Shown here in pieces: positions 51,011 to 64,000 of a DNA stretch of 64,000 nt. The DNA is from Pampus argenteus (lineage: Eukaryota; Chordata; Actinopteri; Scombriformes; Stromateidae), in assembly GCA_036937835.1 (NCBI GenBank), contig CM072878.1, positions 7,786,001 to 7,850,000 on the forward strand, given 5' to 3'. Each line of letters opens with the position of its first letter. The stretch's first letter is position 1. The notes beneath the pieces are model-generated. The model was not told the origin of the DNA, made no database searches, and was given only the letters and a program-made list of their open reading frames with translations. Both the position numbers and the translations under genes were made by a program.

Positions 51011-52530
51011 TAGGGCTGTCCTCAACCAAGGATTTTCTTGGTCGACCAGTGGTCGTGCATTCACTCCGACTAATCGAATAATCGCCCCGCCCCCTCAAAA
51101 AAAAAAAAAAAAAAAAAAACGAAATAACGTGATATGCTACACAACTGCGAGGCGGCCTTCTCTCTGCGCATTTACCACTAACGGCTAGGGTAACCTTCAT
51201 GCGATTTTCAACCATGCAGGCATTTTAAAATGGTTATGTTGTCTGATTGCCAGAAATATGTGATGTAGGCCTGGTTGATTTACATAACCTAACTAACCTA
51301 CATAAAAATCAGTTGAATGCCTAGTTCTCCCAGTCGGACCTTGGCTGGCATAGTACACTGCGCACAGCACAGTCTGCGTCTGTTACACGGGCAAATTATT
51401 TCAGATTGTGGTATTCAGGATGTGTCAAAACTAATTAATCAGAAAGACTGGCAGACTCTTAATATTCTGATGAATATTTATTTAAAACACGTGATACACA
51501 CACATTGTTCATGAAAGACGATTGTAACAAAGAAAATAAAACACAGCCTTAAACTAATACAACTTTATTTCCGCTTCCTTTAATATTTAGGATAACGAAT
51601 AAAATATGATAGCTATCAGATTTCAATGACAAGTAGGCCTAATAAAATTAAATAATAATTAACAACCGGCAATCGGCAAATCTGAAACACGTCTTAGTGC
51701 AAATAAACAGACCAACGCAACGGCAACTAATTAAATAAAAACTCAATGTATACGCCTAAAATAAGATAATAAGAAGTGAACTCCGTGTGTTGCTTACAAT
51801 GAAGCCGGCTGTGGAGAAGATGCGCTCCGATGGTGTGGACGTGGATGGAGTGAATGCGCTTGGCTGCTCTGGCCAGCTTCGGATAGCGCTCCTCGTTTTT
51901 TAGTGGTCCCGACTCAACTTTTGTTTTATCCTCCAAGTACCGTTTCATCTCACTGTTATGTTCTTCTGTTTGGTGCTCCTCATCTGTACCCATCAGCATG
52001 GATATCTCGTCCCACTTGTCTTTTTCGTTTTCTTCTTTGGTGCGGGGCCATGTTCGTCGTCATCACTGCTGGCGTGCTGGGCAGGCTCTACTGCTGGAGA
52101 TAGACTCTCAGCAGTCCAACACCGTAACATATGCCTGGTCCCGGTTCTCTTCCTCCATGAACGGCAGATTTTTAGACTGCAGCTTTGATGTATATGCTGG
52201 AGTGCAGCTCATCGTTTAGCTCCCACCTCTTGTCAATTTCCTCACGAAGTGTTTTCTTCAGTTCTGTCGCAGCCGCACTGTCATCCTCACTCCGCAACAG
52301 GTGTTTTTTTTTAGAACTAAAAAATACTTAATTTTAGAACTTCTTCCAGACATGCCAACAGTAAATTAGTGGCACGGCGACTTCCTCTATCATACTCGTC
52401 TAATTAAAAGCCCTTCAGCCCTTCGAAAAGACGTGTTTTTTTCCCTCCGACCAATCGACCAATAGAATTTTAGTCAGCTAATATTTTTTTGGTCGACCAA
52501 CGACTAATCGATTGTTTGCCGTCAGCCCTA
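51011..52530 (-). mobile_element. hAT DNA transposon, degenerate, 25 bp past the shisa8 exon 2 boundary
   Basis: Starts TAGGGCTGTCCTCAACCAA, ends GCCGTCAGCCCTA, with perfect 8-bp duplications GTGTGTAT at 51003-51010 and 52531-52538. Length is 1,520 bp. Sub-terminal TTGGTCGACCA repeats occur near both ends in inverted orientation. The minus strand holds the remains of a transposase C-terminus. An A20-plus run lies at about 51098-51119. Many stops and frameshifts make it inactive. Confidence 0.92.
51727..51999 (-). pseudogene. hAT transposase C-terminal dimerisation domain remnant
   Basis: The minus-strand frame contains MKRYLEDKTKVESGPLK followed by NEERYPKLARAAKRIHSI. This resembles the hATC signature, in which a WW-containing segment is followed by P-x-L-a-x-x-A-x-x-x-L-s-I. 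The tryptophan pair and the later SER/F motif are lost or shifted. Further fragments upstream on the same strand (about 52200-52300, TELKKTLREEIDKRWELNDE) look like the same gene in another frame. Confidence 0.65.
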
Positions 52531-53317
52531 GTGTGTATGCATTTGCACATGTGGATTTACATCTGAGCAAACTACGCTGATGTAAAATGCTTTTTGTATA
52601 ACTTTTTCCAAGTTGGAGAATGATAGAAATCTGATTTTTGAGACAATTTGAAGGTTTATAATAACAGGATTGAACTACTTTATTGACAGGATAAATCTTA
52701 CTCAAAGACTCCTAAATGTCTGACACTAAGCCTAAGAGAGACGGGCATTTTAATACATGTATTATTAAAATCTGATTAATGATTGATTGTTTAATCACCC
52801 AAATAAGATTCTTTTGAGCTTTTTCTTCATTGAATTGTAGTAAGTTATTAGTATTTAATCTCTTTTAGATAGTTCTTTAAGAAGTCAGACTGCTAATGCA
52901 TCCTGGTCTTACAAACACATTAAGGTGTGCGTCATCTGCATAGCAATGATAATAAATCCTATGATAGTGAATTATTTCAGCCAAGTGGTAGCATGTACAT
53001 ACAGGACAGAAGGGGACCTAGAACAGAGCCTTGATGTACTCCACAGTTCATAGGTGCAGTGTGTGAAGTTAAAAAGTGTAAATTGTGTATGAGAGGTAAG
53101 CAATGAATCACTGAAGAGCAGCAGTAGTAAAATCAGGGCAGAACCTTCATCAGCATTAGCAGCAAGGAGATCATTGGTCGTATAGTGTCAGTGCTGTTCT
53201 TTGCTCGAAAAACTGTTATTTTCTAAGATCTTTGACATAAAAGCAAATGCATTTTCCTGCACCAATACTCTTCCCTTCAGTCCAGGTTTCACTCTCTGCT
53301 GTCTCAGTCTTGCATGT

Positions 53318-53319
<2 letters not shown>

Positions 53320-53372
<53 letters not shown>
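53320..53372 (+). repeat. (AC)26 microsatellite
   Basis: Pure AC array of about 53 bp. Confidence 0.95.
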
Positions 53373-53375
<3 letters not shown>

Positions 53376-54568
53376 GTCATTGATGTGCAAGGAAGCGCCG
53401 GGACAGGTCATATTTAATTAAGATGTAATTAGCAGTGTTCCAGCTCCCAACCCATAGAGGGAACATTGTGTGACCCATCTGTCACTCTCTTTTTCTAGAC
53501 ACTCTGACCACACAAACACACGCACACATATATATGCTCAGTATAACCCTGTGCTTCTTCAGTGGATTGAGACTCAAATTAGCGGGCATATTTGCTAAGG
53601 GCTCATTTCTGATGAGAGTGATGGCATGTTTTAAAGGACAAAGGTCCCTGTTGTCTCACAATTGTGTACTTGCCATCAGGTGTAGCTAAAAATGTAAGCA
53701 GTGAGCTGTCCAGTTGCTTTAATATCTGAAGGACTTATATTACTTATATTATGGTAGGTAAGTGTCTTTATTGTAAATCACTTTAGTTGATATCTGGTTT
53801 CTCACCGGAGACAGCCAAAAAGCCATATGATATCATTAACATACCTCACTAAAGATAGCTACTTGATGAAACATAAGAGCACAGATGGAGACAAACAAAG
53901 ATACCAGAGTTTCGTATGCTCTGCTTCATATATTAATCATTATTGCGTAAAGTTTTCTCATTTCACACTATTACAAACGCATGAATTTACATGCCGTATT
54001 TATCCACACATACAGATAAAAAGCTTCTGTCTTTACTTTCATCTTCCCACCATTGCAAAAAACATGTTTTTGGACTCTCATTCACCCCATACTGCGCTTA
54101 TTAGCACTCTCTCGTTCCTTCCTCTTTTTTCCCCTGCTATTAAATGCCTGAACAGTATTATCTAAAAATCCTTACAGCACCATTCATTTTTACTTCATAC
54201 AGTAAACAGTTAGATTTTTTTTTTAATCTGATAAATGGGGGTACATTTTTATAGATAGTTAAACTGTGAACCAGTCAGAAGCAACATACATAACCATGAA
54301 GAATAAGTGGCTCCATCTTATAAACATTTAGGTCTTAAAGCCAATTTATTTGAGATCCCCTTTGTTCCAACTTTCACTTTATGTTCAGCAATAGTGACAT
54401 ATACATTCTAGCACTTAGGTAGAAGACTATACCACTCAAGGCAGCAAAAAAAAGCAGCGGGAGATGAGGAATTAATCCTGTAGATAAAAAGATAATAAAA
54501 AAGAGGAAGGAAGAGTGTGTGAGGTGTGAAAATAGGGATAAACAAGGCAGACATATGGAAGAGAGAAA

Positions 54569-54572
<4 letters not shown>

Positions 54573-54610
<38 letters not shown>
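54573..54610 (+). repeat. (GT)19 microsatellite
   Basis: Pure GT run. Confidence 0.95.
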
Positions 54611-54611
<1 letters not shown>

Positions 54612-54740
54612 GGGGGGTGACTGGTGGTACAGGGTGATGACAGTCGGTGCAATGGGATGAAGCCATCCTGATCTTGCTGTGTCAGCCATCTACACATAAT
54701 CACTTCTTAATTAAACACATTTAATCCTCTGGGCCAATTA

Positions 54741-54790
54741 GACAGACAGAGAGAGAGAGAGAGAGATACAGAGAGAGAGAGAGAGAGAGA
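54741..54790 (+). repeat. (GA)n microsatellite
   Basis: GA array with one ATAC interruption. Confidence 0.95.
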
Positions 54791-54917
54791 ATACAACAAT
54801 AGGACAGTAGAGAGATGGCTAGGTGAGATAAATTAAATGTATATAATGTTTATCACTTCACAGTTGGATAACTGAGCGGATATTAAATTAGATATTTTTC
54901 ATGAATTTAGGTATAGC

Positions 54918-55000
54918 CAATCATGGTCCCCAGGGGATAAAGACTAGTGCTGATCTCTTGACCTTTCCCCTAGCGCCACCATGTGCAGCTAGCATTGCTT
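54918..55000 (+). repeat. Fragment of the same repeat family
   Basis: ATCATGGTCCCCAGGGGATAA, GATCTCTTGACCTTTCCCCTA and GCGCCACCATGTGCAG follow the order seen in the 2990-3350 family. Confidence 0.4.
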
Positions 55001-55549
55001 TAGAGTATTAACTTTTCACTTGTTTTTTTTAGTAACTAAGTTAGGTAATTAATGACCATGACTTTCTGACTTGCTTCCAATGAAAGTAAAAGAGAAAATA
55101 CAAAAATTTTGACTTCAAATTAGGATCCCTTTAATGCCTTTCCAAGCAATTTCTCTAAACTAATTTCTAGGCAAAGCCTGCAGACTGAAAATATCCATTA
55201 TTTCAAAAACAAGGGTGTTCTCAATAAGATTTAAACCATGCTATTAATTCTCACATTTGCTTTAAGAGAGCAATGCAGAATATATAGCAGACAGTTATAT
55301 ATATATAAGAAAGACAGATTTTAACTGCACAAGTTAGTTAGCAGTGAGATTAATTAGGATGGGAATACAGTGAACAAGTTCTGAGCCTTTCTCCTAATGA
55401 AGACAGCAGCCAAATTCGTATGTTTCATCCCAGGAAAAGAAAAAATCTCCTTATCTGCTTTGCAACCCTCTCCTGCTCTCCTGTGCTCATTTTCAAGGCA
55501 GATATATTTTAATACCATCAAGTGTGAGGTTGGCATATTTGACAGAGCA

Positions 55550-56160
55550 AGGAAAGATGGAGAGAAAGGAAAAAAGAAAACAAACAGAGAGGAAAAGTAT
55601 CAAGGTCATGCAAGGGTTACAATGACTGTATCTGTGAAAGAGGAAGATGAGAGTTTTTGTGTGGTTATAAAATATGAAGAGGAAGAGAGAAGTTATTGAA
55701 CAAAGTCAAAGAACAAGTTAATTGGGAGTGGAGAGAGAGACAGGTAGGAGGAGATGAAAATGAGATGAGGTTAGCGACATACCTGAACAATGACATTACC
55801 GAGACAGGGAGAGGGGGCGAAGAGTGAGGGTGGGAGGGAGAGAGATAGTGGAGGTAAAGAGGGAAAGAGACAGAGATCAAAGGGAAAATGAGGATGACGA
55901 GGAGCGGTGGGTGTGACACTGTGTCAAACGAAGGCTGAGAGACTTTAGGAATATCACTGCAGCTTTTTGACACTCTGTACTCTTTTTCTGTGTGCAGCCT
56001 TGTGTGGGAGAGCAGGGAATGGAGGAAAGAGGCCGCAAGAGTGAGCAGAAAAGAGTAAAAAAGGGAAAGAAAGAGGAATAAAAGCGTAAGAGAAAAGAGC
56101 AGGGGAGGGTGAGGCAGAGATGGACAGAGATAGGGATAGAGAGAATAGATGGAAGAGACA
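55550..56160 (+). repeat. Purine-rich low-complexity tract
   Basis: A/G-biased + strand for about 600 bp, immediately left of an AC array and hAT copy 2. Confidence 0.8.
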
Positions 56161-56249
56161 ACATGCTGCTAGCTGCGAGGGGGACAGCTGGTCAGCTGCT
56201 GCTCTGCTCTGTTCTGGTGTTGAGAGCTGCCCTGAGGACAGTCACCCTA

Positions 56250-56253
<4 letters not shown>

Positions 56254-56292
<39 letters not shown>
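56254..56292 (+). repeat. (AC)19 microsatellite
   Basis: Pure AC run. Confidence 0.95.
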
Positions 56293-56294
<2 letters not shown>

Positions 56295-56969
56295 AACCTG
56301 TTCATATATGTATACACACTCTCACACTCATTTACTATATGCAGATGGTTGCATGTATACATACAAACAAATTACACCCAATCTGAACACAGACAGGGTT
56401 ACACACTTGCACATGCATTATGTCGTGTTTTACTGTGTGTAAGATAGAAAGCAGAGATTGGGGGAATTTCATGATGTGAAAGTAAATGAAGTGTAGAAGA
56501 AAGTAAAGAAACAATGGGTGAGATAAAAGAAAAGATTTGAACTCTACAGATTAAAACAGAGTAGAGTTGCACGATACCCACGGTATACCCGGTACCCCGC
56601 GGTGCCAAATCATAACCGTCGCTACTATACTAGAAATTTTACACGACGGTATAACCGTAGATTACGATACTACCGGTGGCAGTCTCCGCTACATAGCGGC
56701 CGCCTCTGCTCTCCTCTCGGCTTCTCACTGCATGCTACTGCTTTGTAAACAAACCAACATGGAACTGCAACCGAACTACACAGCTGCTGAATGATTGGCT
56801 GTTTGCCTGTTACTGGTGACGTCCGGGGATATGATAGGCTGTTTCCGCACGCTGGGTCCGCCCGTCTGTTAGCTGATTGGCTGTCTCGCCCAGATGCGCT
56901 CACGGTCACAAACGCGAAACGCGACCGGGCCCGAGCGGCGAGTCTGCCGAAGCACAACAAGTTTTTCTC

Positions 56970-57161
56970 AAGAAACCAAACTCCAAAAGTCACATTTGGA
57001 ACTATTTTAGTCTTAAGCAAGGCACAGACGGGAAAGAAATAGACAATGGCCGTCCACTGCGCAGGCGCTGCCACCAAGCTATAGGAGCCAAAGCAGGGAA
57101 CACATCCAACCTCACAAAACACCTGCAGTGTCGTCACCCAGATTTATATGTCGAATACCAG
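56970..57161 (+). pseudogene. BED zinc-finger exon fragment of hAT transposase (copy 2)
   Basis: Reads KKPNSKSHIWNYF, then RPLRRRCHQAIGAK, NTSNLTKHLQCRH and ends VEYQ directly before a donor-like CAG|gttaga at 57162. The frame is open upstream to about 56877. The first C of the C-x2-C pair is R, as in copy 1, so zinc binding is doubtful. Because a donor follows, this is the copy most able to be exonised. No downstream transposase exon remains. Confidence 0.75.
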
Positions 57162-57760
57162 GTTAGAATGCCCTGTTTATTTTCTCACTGGCTAATATTA
57201 GGCTATATGCTCCGTGTACAGGCTGAGGAATGAAGAGTTAAAGAATGTCAAAGTATAAAGCACCTAGAAAATGCATAAAAATATAGATTTCACAGGGAAT
57301 CAGTTCCTGTTAATTGTACTAAATTGATTATTTATATTAGTACAACACAAATTAATGTGCAAAGGAAACTTGTTTTTTATTAGATTAGACATGCTTGTTT
57401 TCATTTCCAGAAATCTGTGTGAAATTAAGAAGAGATCACAGCAGTAATGTAGACTCTGTCTATATTGTATTCTACATATTGTTCAGTATTTTGTTAAGTT
57501 ATTATTTATAGAATTGAGCTACAGTTCAATGAAGTAGCCTTTGATATGTCTTTGCATAAGTTCTGTCCTTTAAGTTAAATACCTCAAAGTTTGACTAGAC
57601 ACACAAACACGCAGAGAAAAGGCCAGTGCATCTGTTTGTTGTTGTTTTTCTTTCAATTTTAACTTTTTAATAATAAATGTTATTCATAAAAATACTTCTT
57701 TCAGTCTAATTCTTCACCAGTATTATGTTTATGATGCACCAAACAACATTAGTAATTAAT

Positions 57761-57794
57761 AAGTACTTATAACTTGTACAAGTTATAAGTACTT
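57761..57794. repeat. 34-bp perfect palindrome inside hAT copy 2
   Basis: The half AAGTACTTATAACTTGT is followed directly by its exact reverse complement with no spacer. In hAT copy 1 the matching region has only part of the symmetry. Confidence 0.85.
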
Positions 57795-58624
57795 GTGATA
57801 ATAATAAAAAGGCAGCAGTATCGCGATATTACCCGGAACCGTGATACTTTGTCTGGTATAGTATCGTGGTTACTCATTTTGGTATCGTGACAACTCTAAA
57901 ACAGAGTACTGGAAATCAAAGAAGGTATACAAAATTTAAGAAAAAACATATGGTGCATGTAAGCCAGACAGGGAAGGATTATATAAATGTGAGAATGAGA
58001 GATGGAGATCGGGTATCAGGCGATGGGATGTAAATAAGAAAGTATGGCAGGGAAGGAGGAATGAGAGAAGAACAGATGGCAGCGACGAGCAGGAAGGAGG
58101 GAAGGAAGATGGAAAGCCAGGAATGCAAGAACACTCCCAAATCACTTATAGCTACTGTGAGCCATGCAGACGTTGCTTGTAATTGTTCACTGCAGCACAG
58201 AGGAGAGCAAAGCAGAGGCAGCTGATTTCAGCACCATGGACAGCTCCACTGAAAACAACAGGGACTTCCCTCAGGAAGTTATCCCTCAACTGGCTTTGCA
58301 AGGACTTCCCTGAAATATATAATTAGCCTGGAAAACCAACTTGTTCATTTAATAACGTTAAAACATCCAAAATGCATCTATTCAAATTAATTTTCTTTTT
58401 CTAAGAAATCATATTTGGTCAAAACTGCAGTTATCAAAAAGGAAAAATCCTTGAAAACTTTAATTATTTTTCTGCCATGATAGAGCCCCCTACATTTCAG
58501 GGGGCATCAGTTTTGGCTTCTGACCAATGCTGTTGCTACTCCTAATTTGATTGGTGCAATATCAGTAACAGCAGGCGCTAGACAAAGTGTGTAATATCAC
58601 TTCCATGCCAACAACCGCCATCAG

Positions 58625-58941
58625 TTAAAGGATAGGTTCACAAATCAATGTAAGTGATGGGGGACACAATTCACAGGCCTTGTTTTGAGCAAAAATGCAA
58701 AATTCAAAAGTGTGTCAAACGCTTTTATGAGGCTGCAGCTAAATTAGTCAGATCAAGTGGATATCTTTAAAAGTTAAAGTCTTTTTTAGTACAATTAGCT
58801 TTTTCTTTGTGCATCACTGGATTTGAATGGCAGAAGCTTCATATACTACTCATATAAACATTTCACTACATTTAATGTCCATACAGGCACTTAACTATTG
58901 TTTTAAGAAAGAAATTTTAAAAATGTGACCCTATCCTTTAG
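58625..58941. mobile_element. MITE-like element with TTAAAGGATAGG ends
   Basis: Left TTAAAGGATAGGTTCACA and right TGTGACCCTATCCTTTAG are inverted repeats. Flanks TTAA and TTAG suggest an original TTAA target, as for piggyBac-type elements (inference). The interior has CAATGTAAGTGATGGGGGAC. 317 bp, non-coding. Confidence 0.55.
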
Positions 58942-59810
58942 CCTGCTTAAGTGGACAGTGTTGTTGTTGTTGTTTTTTTTTTATCATCTGTGATTTGAAC
59001 ACTCATGTAATTATTCAGCCTGAGGTTACAGGATTGGTCTACTCATTGCTTGAGTTTTGATAATCTCACAGTTGTACCCATAAAAGGCACCGTCCATTCA
59101 TTACAGCACTATGGCCTTACAGAAGTTGAGAGCACATCTTATAGCAACATTCATTTGATAGCTACATATATGTGAATTACACGGGTAACAGTTTATGATC
59201 GATTAAACAATGCAAATACAACTAAACAAATGATAACCACTGGATCCATTTGCCTTGGTTGTTACGGCAACCTCCATTTAAAGTACATTAAATAATGATA
59301 CCTTGGATGGCCTCATTAATGCACATGCACACATGTACTGTTTTATTCAGCAGTTCTCATAGGTAACAAACAACGCCCCTCTATCACAGAGGTAAATGAC
59401 TTCAGTGGGGTATATCTGAGCTGGGCGGACTGCACTTCTCCACTGGAGCTCTCTTCTCTGCACTAGGGAAAGATTTTCATTTGTGGAGCACAATTTGCAT
59501 GTTGCTGGCCTGCGAGAGATGGAATAGATGCAGGGAGAAAGAGAAATAAAAACATGAGAGTGAGAAGGGGGAGTAAGGAGGGAGGGTGAGATGGAATGAG
59601 GAAGTAGAGGTAGCACAGGAGGAAAAGAAGAGAGACTAAGAGAGGGAGTGTGTGTTTGATGCAGAGGGAGGAGCGGGGAGAAGGAGAGGAAGAGAGCGAG
59701 GAGGAGGGAGATAGGATCAGTGTGACATTGAAATCAAAACAAGGAAATGAGTATCATGGGAGCCTGCAGGACGGGTGTTAAGTGAAAAGACGTACTATAG
59801 GCAGGGGATT

Positions 59811-59814
<4 letters not shown>

Positions 59815-59871
<57 letters not shown>
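59815..59871 (+). repeat. (TG)26 microsatellite
   Basis: TG array ending in GCGCGC. Confidence 0.95.
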
Positions 59872-59872
<1 letters not shown>

Positions 59873-59979
59873 AAAGTGTGTTACCATGGGTGTCATAGAG
59901 AGTGTTTGTTTACAACTGGGTGCCCTTGATTTCTGTGGATTGTCACTACGGTGCCACATGGGGCCAGTGCCAATTATAT

Positions 59980-63267
<3,288 letters not shown>

Positions 63268-63297
<30 letters not shown>
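63268..63297 (+). repeat. (AC)15 microsatellite
   Basis: Pure AC run. Confidence 0.95.
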
Positions 63298-63298
<1 letters not shown>

Positions 63299-63711
63299 CA
63301 ATAACAGCCATTGTTCAGTGTACAGTAGACAGATGATTCATAAATTGCAGTTCAATATAGTCAGATACCTGCACATATTGGCGCACCATTCATTGTGTGT
63401 TGTCTTAATTTGTGGAGGTAGTGTGTATTATGTGCGTGTGTGTGTTTGTGTATACTGTAATTGTATATTGGGGATGTGAAAAGAGGCTGAAAGGTTTTGT
63501 GTCTGTCATCTCCTCTGCCTCCAGCCATCCCGAGGGTCAACCATTATGGATTGACACATTTTACACATTTGACCTTAAAAAAAAAAGTTGGAAGGTTGCT
63601 TTCCATTGTGTGTGCATGGAAACGCACTTAGCAGCAATGTATACACGGGCAGGGGGAGGCATTTGTATCTATAAGGCAAAGCAGTTCAAATGGAAAATGT
63701 GGATTTCCGTG

Positions 63712-63892
<181 letters not shown>

Positions 63893-64000
63893 GGATACAG
63901 ATATGAGCCGCTGCTGAACCCCTGAGTGCAGTGGGGTGTGTGGCTATACATTAAATGTCCAGGTTTAACCTCCACTGCTGCAGGCTCACTGATAGTATTA

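Larger units (their letters stand above)
56562..57898 (+). mobile_element. hAT DNA transposon copy 2, BED-finger family
   Basis: Same family as 6796-7942 but in the opposite orientation. Ends are TAGAGTTGCACGATACC and GGTATCGTGACAACTCTA with perfect 8-bp duplications AAACAGAG at 56554-56561 and 57899-57906. Length is 1,337 bp. It keeps a block missing from copy 1 with a short leader ATG at about 56759. It encodes a BED finger but no catalytic domain, and is therefore non-autonomous. Confidence 0.93.

Overview
This window looks like nuclear DNA from a ray-finned (teleost) fish. It has AT-rich non-coding sequence, very dense CA/GT and GA/CT microsatellites, and many transposon fossils of types common in fish. 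Nothing points to a prokaryotic, organellar or viral origin. Only one protein-coding gene can be supported.

The gene is a Shisa-family membrane protein, most likely shisa8 (the CKAMP39-type AMPA-receptor auxiliary subunit), on the + strand. Its first coding exon (21102-21670) carries a signal peptide, the cysteine-rich Shisa domain and the transmembrane helix. The second (50870-50985) carries the juxtamembrane TLTELLKQPG motif. The two join in frame through a split AG|G arginine codon across a 29,199-bp intron. The rest of the cytoplasmic tail, including any C-terminal PDZ ligand, was not found, so the gene probably continues past the right edge. A strong acceptor at 21017-21018 just upstream of the ATG implies at least one 5' non-coding exon, and a consensus donor at 19317 is a candidate for its end.

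Layout. 1-18,300 is upstream sequence with no gene. It holds decayed repeats, a hAT element (6796-7942) inserted into a local tandem duplication, smaller MITE-like elements, and a GTF2IRD2/Charlie-like hAT remnant (14729-15525). 17,100-18,500 switches from pyrimidine-rich to purine-rich on the + strand. 18,500-21,018 is plausible promoter/5'UTR territory. 21,671-50,869 is intron 1, filled with microsatellites and repeat remnants. 50,986-64,000 is the start of intron 2, with a 1.5-kb hAT element only 25 bp past the exon 2 boundary, a second copy of the BED-type hAT family (56562-57898), and two very long dinucleotide arrays: (GA)93 at about 60 kb and (GT)89 at about 63.8 kb.

I found no convincing new biological system. 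The items most worth a second look are the near-perfect 56-nt hairpin at 10942-10997, the BED-finger hAT copies with intact 8-bp target duplications, the close TE insertions behind both shisa8 donor sites, and a TAATTA-rich candidate regulatory block at 4313-4470.
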